Positions 8,565-18,187 of a stretch of 64,000 nucleotides of DNA are shown in pieces. The position numbers and the translations under genes were made by a program. Source of the stretch: Cohnella thermotolerans DSM 17683 (GTDB taxonomy: Bacteria; Bacillota; Bacilli; Paenibacillales; Paenibacillaceae). The stretch is from contig NZ_AUCP01000033.1 of NCBI RefSeq assembly GCF_000429825.1, forward strand, positions 1-64,000. The letters run 5' to 3'. Numbering within the stretch: the stretch's first letter is position 1; each line of letters begins with the position of its first letter. A model generated the notes under the pieces. That model was given only the letters and a program-made list of their open reading frames with translations. It was not told the DNA's origin and searched no databases.

Positions 8565-10397
8565 ATGGAACGAATGGGAGAAGCGCGAGAAGCCCTTCGC
8601 CGTTATTTCGGCTACGATTCCTTCCGCAACGGCCAGGAACGGCTCATCGGCGCCATATTGGAAGGCCGCGACGCCCTCGGCGTCATGCCGACAGGGGCGG
8701 GCAAGTCGATTTGCTATCAATTGCCCGCCGTCCTGCTGCCGGGCGTCAGTCTCGTCGTCTCGCCGCTCATCTCGCTTATGAAGGATCAGGTCGACGCCTT
8801 GACCGAGACGGGCATTCCGGCGACGTACATCAACAGCTCCCTGTCGGCCCAGGAGACGAACGAACGGCTCCGGGGCATGCTGCAAGGGCGGTATAAGCTC
8901 GTCTATATCGCGCCGGAGAGGCTCGAATCCGAGCGGTTCGTCTCGCTCATCCGGCAAATCCGCATTCCTCTGGTCGCGGTGGACGAGGCCCATTGCGTCT
9001 CTCAATGGGGCCACGATTTTCGCCCGAGCTACATGGGCATCGTCCGCCTGCTCGCGCATATCGAGCCGCGGCCGGTCATGGCGGCGTTCACGGCGACGGC
9101 GACGGACGTGGTCAAGCAGGACATCGTCCAGCGGCTGCGGCTCGCGGACCCGGTGCGGGTGACGACCGGCTACGCCCGCGACAATCTGGCGCTGTCGGTC
9201 GTCCGGAACGCGGACAAGCGGGATTTCCTGGCCCGCTACGTCCGGGAGCGTCCCGGCCAAGCGGGCATCGTCTACGCGGCGACCCGCCGGGAAGTCGAGA
9301 GCGTGCAGCAATATTTGAAGAGCCTCGGCATCGCCGCGGGCAAGTATCATGCGGGGCTGAGCGAGGAGGAGCGGGAGGCGGCCCAGGACGCTTTTCTCCG
9401 GGACGATCTGCAGGTCATTGTCGCCACGAACGCCTTCGGCATGGGCATCGACAAATCGAACGTCCGCTTCGTCGTGCATTACAACATGCCGAAAAACCTC
9501 GAAGCCTACTACCAGGAAGCGGGAAGGGCGGGCCGCGACGGGGAGCCGGGCGAATGCGTCCTGTTGTACTCCCCGGCGGATACGGCGACGCAGAAATTTT
9601 TTATCGAACAAAGCGAAGCCGACGAGGAACGGAAGAGGAACGATTACCGGCTGCTAAACGATATGGTCGAGTACGCGAACACGTCCGATTGCCTCCAGCG
9701 GAGCATCGTCCGCTATTTCGGCGAAGAGGGCGCCGAGCCGTGCGGCCGCTGCGGCAATTGCACCGACGAGCGGGAGCTTAAGGACATTACCGAGGAAGCG
9801 AAAATCGTGTTCTCGTGCGTCGCCCGGATGCGCCAGCGGTTTGGCGTGACGTTGACGGCGAAGGTGCTGCGGGGAGCGAACGACGCGAAAATCCGCCAGT
9901 TCGGCTTCGACAGGTTGTCCGTCTACGGCATGATGAGCGGCAGACCGGAGAAAGAGCTGGTGCAACTGATTCATGCCCTGATCGCCGACGGCTATCTCCG
10001 CTTGACGGACAGCCAGTATCCGGTCGTGCAGCTTGCGGAACGGGTTCGGGGCGTCATCGAGGGCGAAGAGCGGGTGTTCCGCCGCTTCGAGCCGATCGCC
10101 GCCGCCGCACGAAGGCGAAGCGGCGGCCGCTACGGAAGCGGAGGCGCGGATTCGGACGAGCCGATCGATTCCGCTCTGTTCGAGCGGCTGCGCGAGCTGC
10201 GCAAATCGATCGCCGATCGCGAAGGCGTGCCGCCGTTCGTTATTTTCCACGACGCGACGCTGCGGGAGATGTGCCAGCGGATGCCGACGACCGAGCAGGC
10301 GATGCGAAGCGTGAAAGGAATCGGGGACGCGAAGTTCGCGAAATACGGCACGTCCTTTCTGGCGTTGCTGCGCGAATTTGCGGCCGGGTCATCATAG
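8565..10397 (+). CDS. recQ: ATP-dependent DNA helicase RecQ
   Basis: A 610-residue RecQ. Motif I is MPTGAGKS with Lys47, the DEAH box starts near residue 140 and is followed by CVSQWGHDFRPSY, and the C-terminal helicase half has ATNAFGMGIDKSNVR and QEAGRAGRDG. A zinc-binding cluster (CLQRS...CGRCGNC), a winged-helix RQC region and a C-terminal HRDC domain follow, so it is full length. RecQ unwinds DNA 3' to 5' in recombinational repair. It starts five bases after helD, so the two are co-transcribed. A second in-frame ATG lies three codons further on. Confidence 0.95.
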   Translation: MERMGEAREALRRYFGYDSFRNGQERLIGAILEGRDALGVMPTGAGKSICYQLPAVLLPGVSLVVSPLISLMKDQVDALTETGIPATYINSSLSAQETNERLRGMLQGRYKLVYIAPERLESERFVSLIRQIRIPLVAVDEAHCVSQWGHDFRPSYMGIVRLLAHIEPRPVMAAFTATATDVVKQDIVQRLRLADPVRVTTGYARDNLALSVVRNADKRDFLARYVRERPGQAGIVYAATRREVESVQQYLKSLGIAAGKYHAGLSEEEREAAQDAFLRDDLQVIVATNAFGMGIDKSNVRFVVHYNMPKNLEAYYQEAGRAGRDGEPGECVLLYSPADTATQKFFIEQSEADEERKRNDYRLLNDMVEYANTSDCLQRSIVRYFGEEGAEPCGRCGNCTDERELKDITEEAKIVFSCVARMRQRFGVTLTAKVLRGANDAKIRQFGFDRLSVYGMMSGRPEKELVQLIHALIADGYLRLTDSQYPVVQLAERVRGVIEGEERVFRRFEPIAAAARRRSGGRYGSGGADSDEPIDSALFERLRELRKSIADREGVPPFVIFHDATLREMCQRMPTTEQAMRSVKGIGDAKFAKYGTSFLALLREFAAGSS

Positions 10398-10444
10398 AAT
10401 TCGGTTATAAACAATCGATATCCGAAAAGGGAGAGACTCGCGAA

Positions 10445-11560
10445 ATGGCGGATAGCGTATGGGCGACGAGAAAACAACGGCTGCTTGCGCATATGAAGGA
10501 GAGCGGCATCGACGCGGCACTGATTACCGCCCCGATTAACATTTATTACTTCACGGGGTTTTTGTCCGATCCGCACGAACGGTTTCTGGCGCTGTTCCTG
10601 GACGCACGCTCGGATGAAGAGCTGCTGTTCGTGCCCGAGCTGGACGCGGAAGCGGCCAGACAGACGGGGACGGCGGCTCGGCTCGTTCCGCTGTCGGATA
10701 CGGACGATCCGTATGCGAAGCTGCGGGCGCAAGGGGCGGCGGGAAGCTGCGGCAGCCTCGGCGTGGAGAAGGGCTGCGTGACGCTGGAGAAGGCGGAGCG
10801 GTTCGGCGAGGCGTTCCCGAACGCCCGGTTCGTAGACGTGACCGGGTTCATCGATTCGTTGCGGGTTCGGAAAACGGAGGAAGAAATCGCGAATGTGAAG
10901 CTGGCCGTCGAGACGATCGAGCAAGTGGTGGAGTATGCGGCCGGGCGCGCCGTCGTCGGCATGACCGAGCTGGAGCTGACGGCCGAGCTCGAATATCAGA
11001 TGAAGCGCCTCGGGGCGGAGAAGCCTTCGTTCGAATCGATCGTCCTCACGGGCAAACGGTCGGCGCTCCCGCACGGAGTGCCGGAAGCGGTGCCGATCGC
11101 GGCGGGCGATTTTCTGCTGATCGACATCGGCGTCAAAGTGCAAGGCTACTGCTCCGACATCACGCGGACGTTCCTGATGGGCGAGGGGACGCCGGAGCAG
11201 GAGAACATTTACCGGACGGTGCTGGCCGCCAACGAGGCCGGCATCGCGGCCGTCCGCTTGGGCGCGGCGGCAGCCGAAGTCGATCGCGCCGCCCGGAACG
11301 TCATCGCCGCGGCCGGATACGGCGAGTATTTCACGCACCGGGTCGGCCACGGCTTCGGCATGGACATTCACGAGTTCCCGTCGCTGCACGGCGAGAACGC
11401 CCATCCGCTCGAACCTGGCATGCTGTTCACGATCGAGCCCGGCATCTACGTGCCGTCGATCGGCGGCGTGCGGATCGAGGACGACGTCTATTTGCGCGAG
11501 GACGGCACGGTGCAGGTTTTGACGGGCTATCCGAAAGACCTGATCCGGCTCGGCGTTTAA
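10445..11560 (+). CDS. M24-family Xaa-Pro aminopeptidase/dipeptidase
   Basis: A 371-residue protein with an N-terminal creatinase-like domain and a C-terminal pita-bread metallopeptidase domain. All five expected metal ligands can be seen in order: LLIDIG, CSDITRT, HRVGHGFG, FTIEPGIY and VRIEDD. These enzymes remove a residue N-terminal to proline from peptides using two Mn or Co ions. It is the third gene after helD and recQ and is followed by a strong terminator, so it may close their operon. The ATG at 10445 follows AAGGGAGAG. Confidence 0.92.
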   Translation: MADSVWATRKQRLLAHMKESGIDAALITAPINIYYFTGFLSDPHERFLALFLDARSDEELLFVPELDAEAARQTGTAARLVPLSDTDDPYAKLRAQGAAGSCGSLGVEKGCVTLEKAERFGEAFPNARFVDVTGFIDSLRVRKTEEEIANVKLAVETIEQVVEYAAGRAVVGMTELELTAELEYQMKRLGAEKPSFESIVLTGKRSALPHGVPEAVPIAAGDFLLIDIGVKVQGYCSDITRTFLMGEGTPEQENIYRTVLAANEAGIAAVRLGAAAAEVDRAARNVIAAAGYGEYFTHRVGHGFGMDIHEFPSLHGENAHPLEPGMLFTIEPGIYVPSIGGVRIEDDVYLREDGTVQVLTGYPKDLIRLGV

Positions 11561-11570
11561 CGAATTTGTT

Positions 11571-11611
11571 GCCCCTGGGCTCCACTGTGAGTCTGGGGGC
11601 TTTCGCTTTTT
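11571..11611 (+). terminator. Intrinsic terminator after the M24 peptidase
   Basis: 12-bp stem GCCCCTGGGCTC / GAGTCTGGGGGC (with G-U pairs), CACTGT loop, then TTTCGCTTTTT. Confidence 0.85.
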
Positions 11612-11677
11612 GGGGCGGCATTCTTTTGCGGGCCGACTGCATTTTAATGGGCGGAGGTTCCTAGGTTTCTAGTCGTT

Positions 11678-11692
11678 CATCCCACTATCCCC
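11678..11692 (+). repeat. Dispersed copy of the 21.6-kb array repeat core
   Basis: CATCCCACTATCCCC differs by one base from the core of copy 2 of the tandem array (21659-21673). It lies just upstream of the LysR -35 box. Confidence 0.5.
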
Positions 11693-11697
11693 TGGCA

Positions 11698-11726
11698 TTG
11701 ACAGGGTGCGGGTTTGCGGTTAACAT
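11698..11726 (+). promoter_or_regulatory. Promoter of the LysR gene
   Basis: TTGACA (11698-11703), 17-base spacer, TAACAT (11721-11726). It lies about 57 bases before the chosen LysR start. Confidence 0.7.
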
Positions 11727-11783
11727 GGGAATCAACTTTCTTTTAATCCGACTTATTTCATTGGAAAAGTGGGGTGTGCAGCA

Positions 11784-12668
11784 TTGAATATTGAAAACAT
11801 GGAAGCGTTCGTGTATGTCATCCACTACGGAAGCTTCAACAAAGCGGCGGACGCACTGTTCCTGTCGCAGCCGTCGGTGACGGCGAGAATTCAAACGTTG
11901 GAGCGGGAATTGGATTGCAAGCTGTTCGACCGGATCGGCAAGCATGTGCAGCTGACGGAAGAAGGCAAGCGCTTCTTGCCGTATGCCCAGCAGCTGCTGC
12001 AGACGTTCCAGAAGGGCAAGCAGCACGTCCAGCAGAAGAAGAAGCTTCCGGACGAGCTTAGGATCGGCTGCACCGTCTCCGTCGCGAATTACATGCTGCC
12101 GCTGCTGCTGCCGCGCATGAAGCGCAAGTATCCCCACATCCACTTCAAGCTGCAGACCGGCACGACCGACGACTTGGTAAACCGGGTGCTCAACAAGGAG
12201 ATCGACATCGGCTTCGTCCGCAACGTCAACCACCCGAACCTCAAGTCGGTCAAGCTGATCGAGGACCCGATCCGGCTGCACGTGTACGAGGGGCACCCGT
12301 TCATCGGCGACGAGAACCTGACGATCGGGGCGATCGGCCGCGAGCCTCTCGTTTTTTTCGAATGCGGCGCGCTCGATTGGCTTCGCGTTCACCGGATTTT
12401 CGAATCGCTCGATCAGCCTCCGTTGCTGGAAATTCAGACCGACAATTCCGAGACGGCCAAGAAGCTGGTGCTGCAAAAAGTAGGCATCTGTTTCTTGCCC
12501 GGAATGTGCACCCGAACGGAAGTGGCCGAAGGCAAGCTGTATCCGATCGAGTTCCCCGAGACGGCGGGCATCTCCATGCAGACCCATATCATCGCTCTCC
12601 AGGGGGAACACGACGAGTTCCTGAGAACCTTGTCCGAATTCGGCCGGGAGCTGCTGAACAAGCCTTGA
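11784..12668 (+). CDS. LysR-family regulator of sulfur-compound uptake operon (YtlI/AscR-like)
   Basis: A 294-residue LysR protein. The N-terminal winged helix (AFVYVIHYGSFNKAADALF, SQPSVTARIQTLE) is followed by a two-lobe effector domain. It lies directly upstream of a cystine-type ABC transporter with luciferase-like monooxygenases and an acetyltransferase, the set that the LysR protein YtlI (AscR) activates in B. subtilis, so orthology of role is likely. There the regulator is divergent; here it points the same way as its target. The start is uncertain: TTG at 11784 is chosen because NIENMEAF matches the usual N-terminus, with GTG at 11769 possible. Confidence 0.85.
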   Translation: MNIENMEAFVYVIHYGSFNKAADALFLSQPSVTARIQTLERELDCKLFDRIGKHVQLTEEGKRFLPYAQQLLQTFQKGKQHVQQKKKLPDELRIGCTVSVANYMLPLLLPRMKRKYPHIHFKLQTGTTDDLVNRVLNKEIDIGFVRNVNHPNLKSVKLIEDPIRLHVYEGHPFIGDENLTIGAIGREPLVFFECGALDWLRVHRIFESLDQPPLLEIQTDNSETAKKLVLQKVGICFLPGMCTRTEVAEGKLYPIEFPETAGISMQTHIIALQGEHDEFLRTLSEFGRELLNKP

Positions 12669-12723
12669 AAAGACCGATCGAATTGTTGAATTTCGTAATA
12701 GATTTTCTCTATTATCCGGCGCA

Positions 12724-12752
12724 TTGACGGGTCCCGGACGGGATGATAAATT
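12724..12752 (+). promoter_or_regulatory. Promoter of the cystine-type uptake operon
   Basis: TTGACG (12724-12729), 17-base spacer, TAAATT (12747-12752), about 75 bases before the start of the binding-protein gene. Confidence 0.65.
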
Positions 12753-12767
12753 AATTTCAACATAATT

Positions 12768-12797
12768 ATAACTTAACCAGTAGGAATTATAAGTTAT
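12768..12797 (+). promoter_or_regulatory. Inverted repeat, candidate CymR-like or LysR operator
   Basis: ATAACTTA (12768-12775) and TAAGTTAT (12790-12797) are perfect inverted arms, with ACCAGTAGGAAT between them. The arrangement ACC..T.GGAATTAT resembles boxes bound by the cysteine repressor CymR in Bacillus. It lies downstream of the -10 box, which suits a repressor. Identity of the binder is inference. Confidence 0.5.
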
Positions 12798-12826
12798 CAT
12801 CTTCGATCACGGGGTGGAGCAAAAAA

Positions 12827-13750
12827 ATGAAAAAGCCGTTCCTATCTTTATCCGCTTTGATTCTGGCAGGCGCCTTCGCGCTGACCGGCTGCGGCCAGAA
12901 CAATAACGATGCCGCGCCATCCGCAAGCGCCGGCGGCAGTTCGTCCGATGCGCCGGCTTCCGCCGCTTCATCGCCTAGCGCAAGCGCGAACGCGAGTGCC
13001 GCCGGAGAGTCGTCCTCGCCGGCCAAAGTGAAGAAAATCATCGTCGGCACGGGCACCCAGTTCCCGAAGGTGGCGTTCCTGGACGACAAAGGCAAGCTGA
13101 CCGGCTTCGACGTCGAGCTCGTCCGCGAAATCGACAAGCGGCTGCCCGGCTACGAATTCGAGCTGCAGACGTACGACTTCGCGAACCTGCTGCTCAGCCT
13201 GGAGACGAAGAAGATCGACTTCGTCGCCCATGAGATGGAGAAGAACCCGGAGCGCACCGAGAAGTATCTTTTCAACAAAGAGCCTTACGCCCACTGGGAG
13301 AACAAAATCATCGTCGCCAAGGACAACAACGATCCGATTCAATCGCTGGACGACCTGAAAGGCAAGAAAGTCATTGTAGGCGCCACAAGCGCGGAAGCCC
13401 AAATCGTCGAGAATTACAACAAGACGCACGACAACGCGATCAAGATCGTCTACTCGAACGGCGGGTCGGGCGACACCGTCAACCAGATCGCCACCGGACG
13501 CGTATATGCGACGATCGGCGCGGACTTCTCGCTGTCCTTGATCGACCCTCAAGGCAAGCTGAAGGCGGTGGGAGAGCCGCTTAGCGACGCGGACATTCTG
13601 TTCGTCTTCCGCAAGGACGATCCGGAGGAGCAAGCGCTGGCGGACGCGATCGACGGCGCCATCCGCGAGATCAAAGCCGACGGCACGCTGGGCAAGCTGA
13701 GCGTCGAATGGCTCGGCCAGGACTTCACCAAAGGCGCGGGCGAGAAATAG
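12827..13750 (+). CDS. Amino-acid (cystine-type) ABC transporter substrate-binding lipoprotein
   Basis: A 307-residue lipoprotein. The signal peptide ends in LTGC with Cys22 as the lipidated residue, followed by a Ser/Ala-rich linker to about residue 68 and a type-3 periplasmic-binding fold (VGTGTQFPKVAFLDDKGKLTGFDVEL). It resembles TcyJ/TcyK, which capture cystine and S-modified cysteines outside the membrane. It heads the transporter operon, with two permeases and an ATPase following. A GGGGTGGAG ribosome site precedes the ATG. The ligand is inferred from context. Confidence 0.88.
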   Translation: MKKPFLSLSALILAGAFALTGCGQNNNDAAPSASAGGSSSDAPASAASSPSASANASAAGESSSPAKVKKIIVGTGTQFPKVAFLDDKGKLTGFDVELVREIDKRLPGYEFELQTYDFANLLLSLETKKIDFVAHEMEKNPERTEKYLFNKEPYAHWENKIIVAKDNNDPIQSLDDLKGKKVIVGATSAEAQIVENYNKTHDNAIKIVYSNGGSGDTVNQIATGRVYATIGADFSLSLIDPQGKLKAVGEPLSDADILFVFRKDDPEEQALADAIDGAIREIKADGTLGKLSVEWLGQDFTKGAGEK

Positions 13751-13789
13751 AGGGCGATTCCAGATGGAAGGGAAAGGTGAGGATGCGCG

Positions 13790-14578
13790 ATGCCGGGAGC
13801 GAAATTTGATATCGCCTACTTGTTCGATTACTTTCCCAAGCTGCTGTCCACGTTGAACGTCACGCTTACGATTGTCAGCCTCTCCATTCTGTTCGGGCTG
13901 GGCGTCGGATTTCTCGTCGCCCTCCCCCGGCTCTACAAAATACCGGTGCTGCGCCGGTTGTCGGAAGTGTACGTGTCCTTTTTCCGAGGGACGCCGATTC
14001 TGATCCAGCTCTTCCTGATTTACTACGGCTTGCCGGAGATGCTGAAGCTCGTTCATATCGACGTAACGCGAACGCCCGTCCTCGTCTTCGTCGTCTTGAC
14101 GTACTCGCTGCATGCGGGCGCCTTTATCTCGGAGATGATCCGGGCGGGCGTTACGGCTGTGGACCGGGGGCAGGCGGAAGCGGCCTATTCCGTCGGCATG
14201 AACGGCTATCAGACGTTCACCCGCATCGTGTTGCCGCAGGCGCTGGCGATCTCGCTGCCCGTCTTCGCCAACCTGGTCATTGCGACGCTGAAGGACACGT
14301 CTCTGGCCTTCACGCTCGGCGTCATGGAGATGACGGGCAAAGCGGACACGCTCATTACGCTCGGGCAGCACTACATCGAGACGTACATCGACCTGGCGAT
14401 CATTTACTTCGTCATCAGCTTCGCGCTTGAGCGGCTGTTCCGGCTGCTGGAACGGCGCCTGCTCCGCCACGAGCGGCGCGAACGTACGGCCGGGAAGCGG
14501 TTCGGCCGCAACGTTCCGTCCTTGCGCGGCTTGCTCGCCGAAAGCGCCGGCGTGCCGAAAGGAGGTGCGGGAGGATGA
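13790..14578 (+). CDS. Amino-acid (cystine-type) ABC transporter permease, first subunit
   Basis: A 262-residue inner-membrane permease of the HisM/TcyL type with about five helices. The signature region around residues 60-110 ([21 protein letters not shown]) and the EAA loop ([12 protein letters not shown]) that contacts the ATPase are clear. The C-terminus carries an unusual basic tail of about 40 residues ([14 protein letters not shown]). The stop overlaps the next permease's ATG (ATGA), so translation is coupled. Confidence 0.9.
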   Translation: MPGAKFDIAYLFDYFPKLLSTLNVTLTIVSLSILFGLGVGFLVALPRLYKIPVLRRLSEVYVSFFRGTPILIQLFLIYYGLPEMLKLVHIDVTRTPVLVFVVLTYSLHAGAFISEMIRAGVTAVDRGQAEAAYSVGMNGYQTFTRIVLPQALAISLPVFANLVIATLKDTSLAFTLGVMEMTGKADTLITLGQHYIETYIDLAIIYFVISFALERLFRLLERRLLRHERRERTAGKRFGRNVPSLRGLLAESAGVPKGGAGG

Positions 14579-15285
14579 AGCTGGACCCGGCTTTTATATG
14601 GACGGCGTTCGTGAAGCTGCTGTCGGCCGTGCCGACGACGCTGTTCATTACCGTCGTGTCGGTTGCCGCCGGCTTCCTGCTCGGGACGGCGATCGCGCTG
14701 TTCCGCATTTACAAAGTGCCGGTCCTAGGCCCGCTCTCGGCCGGATATGTCACGTTTATCCGGGGAACGCCGATGCTGGTGCATCTGCTGCTCATCTATT
14801 ACGGACTCCCGGCTGTGATCGACGGCGTCTCGGCTGCCTTCGGCTGGTCGTTCCGGTCCGTCTCCATTCCGTACGTCGTCTTCGCCTTGATCGCGTTCAC
14901 GATTACGGCCAGCGCCTATTTGTCCGAGGTTGTCCGCTCCGGCTTGCTCTCCGTCAGCTCGGGTCAGCTCGAAGCCGCTTATTCGGTCGGCATGACGACG
15001 CCGCAAGCGATCCGTCGCATCGTGTTCCCGCAGGCGTTCGCGGCCAGCATTCCCAACCTGTCGAACAGCTTCATCGGCATGCTGCACGGTTCCACGCTCG
15101 CGTTCACCGTATCCGTCGTCGAGATCAACGCGAAGGCGCAAATCGTCGCCTCGACGAACTGGAAGTATTTCGAGGCTTACATCGCCGCCGCCGTTATTTT
15201 CTGGGGACTGACCGTGCTCATCGAGCGATTGGCCGGCGTGCTGGAACGCAAAATCAACATTTACAACCGAGGTGGCGTGGCATGA
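14575..15285 (+). CDS. Amino-acid (cystine-type) ABC transporter permease, second subunit
   Basis: A 236-residue permease of the same family as its upstream neighbour, resembling TcyM. It has [21 protein letters not shown] near residues 58-78 and the EAA-type loop [12 protein letters not shown]. With the first permease it would form the membrane heterodimer. The start overlaps the upstream stop and its own stop overlaps the ATPase ATG, both as ATGA. AAAGGAGG lies upstream of the start. Confidence 0.9.
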   Translation: MKLDPAFIWTAFVKLLSAVPTTLFITVVSVAAGFLLGTAIALFRIYKVPVLGPLSAGYVTFIRGTPMLVHLLLIYYGLPAVIDGVSAAFGWSFRSVSIPYVVFALIAFTITASAYLSEVVRSGLLSVSSGQLEAAYSVGMTTPQAIRRIVFPQAFAASIPNLSNSFIGMLHGSTLAFTVSVVEINAKAQIVASTNWKYFEAYIAAAVIFWGLTVLIERLAGVLERKINIYNRGGVA

Positions 15286-16034
15286 TCCGGCTCAGGCGAA
15301 TTACGAAGTTTTTCGGGCGCAATCAGGTGCTGAAGGACATCGATCTGACGGTGGAAAAAGGCGAGGTCGTCGTCATCCTCGGTCCGAGCGGATCGGGCAA
15401 AACGACGCTGCTGCGGTGCATCAACTACCTTGAGAAGCCGAACGCGGGAGAAGTGGCGATCGGCGAGCTGGCGGTCGACTGCAAGCGCCCGTCGAAGAAG
15501 GACATCCAGGCGCTGCGCCGCAAGACGGCGATGGTGTTCCAGCATTACAACCTGTTCAAGCATAAGACCGCGCTGGAGAACGTGATGGAAGGGCTCGTCG
15601 TCGTCCGCAAGCTGGCGAAGGAGGAGGCGCGGGAGCGAAGCGTCCGCGTGCTGGAGAAGGTGGGCCTCGGCGACAAGCTGGACGCTTATCCGAGCCAGCT
15701 GTCCGGCGGACAGCAGCAGCGGGTGGGCATTGCGAGAGCGCTGGCGCTCGAGCCCGAGGCGATTCTGTTCGACGAGCCGACGTCCGCGCTCGATCCCGAA
15801 CGGGTCGGCGAAGTGCTGGAGGTCATCCGCAATATCGCCAAGGAAGGGATCACGATGATCGTCGTGACGCACGAGATGGGCTTCGCCCGCGACGTCGCGA
15901 ACCGCGTCGTGTTCATGGACGGGGGCGTCATCGTCGAGGAGGGCGATCCGAAGATCATCTTCTCCCGGCCGAAGGAAGAGCGCACGCGGCAATTCCTGAA
16001 GCGGATTACGCCGGAAGCGAATTATTCGATATAG
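15282..16034 (+). CDS. Amino-acid (cystine-type) ABC transporter ATP-binding protein
   Basis: A 250-residue ABC ATPase of the GlnQ/TcyN type. Walker A is GPSGSGKTT at about 34-42, the Q-loop lies in MVFQHYNLF, the signature is LSGGQQQR near 140-150, and Walker B is [12 protein letters not shown] followed by the switch histidine in VVTHEMGFA. It powers the two upstream permeases from the cytoplasmic side. The ATG overlaps the preceding stop. All catalytic motifs are intact. Confidence 0.95.
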   Translation: MIRLRRITKFFGRNQVLKDIDLTVEKGEVVVILGPSGSGKTTLLRCINYLEKPNAGEVAIGELAVDCKRPSKKDIQALRRKTAMVFQHYNLFKHKTALENVMEGLVVVRKLAKEEARERSVRVLEKVGLGDKLDAYPSQLSGGQQQRVGIARALALEPEAILFDEPTSALDPERVGEVLEVIRNIAKEGITMIVVTHEMGFARDVANRVVFMDGGVIVEEGDPKIIFSRPKEERTRQFLKRITPEANYSI

Positions 16035-16061
16035 ACGAACAAGCGGAGGGAGAGAGCCCGA

Positions 16062-17075
16062 ATGGGACTGAAGCTAAGCATTTTGGATCAAAGCCCCGTT
16101 TTTCCGGGAGAGACGGTGGAGGACGCTTTCCGGCACACGCTCGAGATCGCCCGGCTGGCGGACCGGCTCGGCTACCACCGGTTTTGGGTATCGGAACACC
16201 ACGACTCCCGGCAGGTGGCGGGGTCTTCCCCGGAGGTGCTCATCGCCTATCTGCTCGCCCATACCGAGCGGATTCGCGTCGGCTCCGGCGGGGTCATGCT
16301 GCAGCATTACAGCCCGTATAAAGTGGCGGAGAATTTCAACGTCCTCTCCGCGCTCGCTCCCGGCCGCGTCGATCTCGGCATCGGCCGGGCGCCGGGCGGG
16401 CTGCCGGTCTCGACCCGGGCGCTGCAGCAAGGCGTCGCAGCCCCTGCGCCGCTCGAGGAGAAGCTGGAGGAGCTCGCGCGCTTCTTGCGCGGTCCGCTCC
16501 CCGAAGGCCATCCGCTGGCCGGGCTTCACGCCTCGCCGGCGGCGAAGGTGCCGCCCGCGCTCCATTTGCTCGGAGCGAGCGCGTCCAGCGCCGAGCTGGC
16601 GGCCCGTCAGGGCCTGCCTTACGCGTTCGCCTTGTTCATCAACGGCGATGCGGATGTGGCCGAGTCGGCGTTCAAGACGTACCGCGAACGGTTCGGCAGC
16701 GAGACGGAGGCTTCGCCGGAACCGATTCTGGCGCTCTCCGTCATCGTCGCCGACACGGACGAGGAAGCGGCCGCGCTCGCCGCCGACTTCAAGAACGTCA
16801 AGGTCAAGCTGGCCAGCGGCAAGTCGGTGACGGTCGGCACGGTGGAGCAGGCGGAAACGTTCGGCAAGCAATCCGGCGAGTCGTACGAGATCGAAGTGCG
16901 GGACGCCGACATCACGAAGGGATCGAAAGAGACCGTGCGCAAGCGGCTGCTCGAGCTGAGGGACCGATTCGGCGTCGACGAGCTGATCGTGACGACGGCG
17001 GTTCCGGACTTTTCGAGCCGGGTACGGTCCTTCCTGCTGCTTCAGGAAGCGTTCGCGGAGACGCGGGTCGGTTGA
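16062..17075 (+). CDS. Luciferase-like flavin-dependent monooxygenase (YtmO/MsnO8-like)
   Basis: A 337-residue LLM-class protein. The N-terminus LSILDQSPVFPGETVEDAF and the segments YHRFWVSEHHD, VGSGGVMLQHYSPYKVAE and PGRVDLGIGRAPGG match the MsnO8 subgroup. These TIM-barrel enzymes use reduced FMN and oxygen. In B. subtilis the matching gene ytmO follows tcyN, as here, in an operon for salvage of S-modified cysteines, which suggests oxidation of a sulfur compound brought in by the transporter. The exact substrate cannot be read from sequence. It starts 27 bases after the ATPase gene. Confidence 0.9.
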   Translation: MGLKLSILDQSPVFPGETVEDAFRHTLEIARLADRLGYHRFWVSEHHDSRQVAGSSPEVLIAYLLAHTERIRVGSGGVMLQHYSPYKVAENFNVLSALAPGRVDLGIGRAPGGLPVSTRALQQGVAAPAPLEEKLEELARFLRGPLPEGHPLAGLHASPAAKVPPALHLLGASASSAELAARQGLPYAFALFINGDADVAESAFKTYRERFGSETEASPEPILALSVIVADTDEEAAALAADFKNVKVKLASGKSVTVGTVEQAETFGKQSGESYEIEVRDADITKGSKETVRKRLLELRDRFGVDELIVTTAVPDFSSRVRSFLLLQEAFAETRVG

Positions 17076-17101
17076 TTGACAAAAAAAGAGGAGGCGGCGA
17101 C

Positions 17102-17596
17102 ATGAGTTTGAACGAGAACGAGATCGAACGCTATCTGAACTTGCATAGCCAGTTGGTTCAGGCGATCGAAGGGTTGACGGAGGATCAATTGAGATGGAAG
17201 CCGGCTCCGGGCAAATGGAGCGTGACCGAGGTGCTGTCGCATCTGACCGATCACCATCTAATCGTCTCCTTCCGCATCCGCGAGATCATCTCCGGGTCCC
17301 CGGCGCAGCTGCCGGGCTTTCGGCAGGATCCGTGGGTCGAGCATTCCTTTGCGAACGAAGCCGACGCTTCCGGCATTCTGGCGTTTTACCGTTCGCTGCT
17401 CGAATACAACAGCCTGCTGTTCCGCCGCCTTCCGGCGGAATACGGCGACAAGACGGCGATCAACCAGAAAGGGGACCGGGTCACGCTGAACGGCGTCATT
17501 CGGGCCTTTATCGAACATGTGCAGCTTCATCTGGGACAGATCGAGCGGATCAAGCGGAGCCATCCGAGCCTGCAAAATTCGGGTTCCGCCAACTGA
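17102..17596 (+). CDS. DinB-like four-helix protein (putative thiol transferase)
   Basis: A 164-residue DinB/YfiT-type helical-bundle protein. The metal-site histidines are visible: VLSHLTDHH near residue 42 and AFIEHVQLHLGQIERIK near the C-terminus. Some Bacillus members use bacillithiol as co-substrate, so in this sulfur operon a thiol-S-transferase role is plausible, but this is inference. I know of no counterpart in the B. subtilis ytmI operon. The ATG at 17102 was chosen because AGGAGG lies nine bases upstream; an earlier in-frame TTG at 17072 lacks such a site. Confidence 0.8.
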   Translation: MSLNENEIERYLNLHSQLVQAIEGLTEDQLRWKPAPGKWSVTEVLSHLTDHHLIVSFRIREIISGSPAQLPGFRQDPWVEHSFANEADASGILAFYRSLLEYNSLLFRRLPAEYGDKTAINQKGDRVTLNGVIRAFIEHVQLHLGQIERIKRSHPSLQNSGSAN

Positions 17597-17623
17597 CCAT
17601 ACGGGAAAGGCGGGGAGTTCGTA

Positions 17624-18163
17624 ATGGCATCATCGCAAATTCGCATCCGGGATGCCGCAGACGCGGACCGCGGCGCGCTGAAGGAGCTGCTGCTTCAAGC
17701 GTACGGGCAGTACGAGGCGGACCTTCAGGAGCACTGGGAAGCGTATAAGGAATCGATCCTGGCTTCCGTGGACGCGGCAGGGCCGAAGGCCAGGCTCGTC
17801 GCCGAGTTGAGCGGCCGGATCGTCGGCAGCGCGCAGCTGTTCCTCTCTTCCGAGGAAGCGTACGGACGGCCGGAGCTGGGCATCCATGCGCCGATTTTGC
17901 GGCTGCTCGCCGTCTCCCCGGACCACCGGGGGAAGGGGATTGCGACCGAGCTCATCCGTGAAAGCGTCCGCCGCGCGATCGGCTGGGGAGCGGACGCGCT
18001 GTATTTGCACACGTCGGACATGATGGCGTCGGCCGTGCGATTGTACGAGCGGCTAGGGTTCGAACGCGCCTACGACAAGGAATTTCATAACGGCCGAACG
18101 CCGGTCAAGAGCTACCGGCTGCCTCTTCGCGAGACGGCTCCGATCGGACGGGATCCGGTGTAA
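17624..18163 (+). CDS. GNAT N-acetyltransferase (YtmI/SnaA-like)
   Basis: A 179-residue GNAT enzyme with the acetyl-CoA-binding motif RLLAVSPDHRGKGIATELI at about 90-110 and the C-terminal SAVRLYERLGFERAY. B. subtilis YtmI (SnaA), of nearly identical length and in the equivalent operon, acetylates S-alkyl or S-succinyl cysteines before further breakdown. The same role is likely here from position between two monooxygenase genes. It follows the DinB-like gene by 28 bases. Confidence 0.87.
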   Translation: MASSQIRIRDAADADRGALKELLLQAYGQYEADLQEHWEAYKESILASVDAAGPKARLVAELSGRIVGSAQLFLSSEEAYGRPELGIHAPILRLLAVSPDHRGKGIATELIRESVRRAIGWGADALYLHTSDMMASAVRLYERLGFERAYDKEFHNGRTPVKSYRLPLRETAPIGRDPV

Positions 18164-18187
18164 AACAAGAACGGGAGGAATGTGCAT

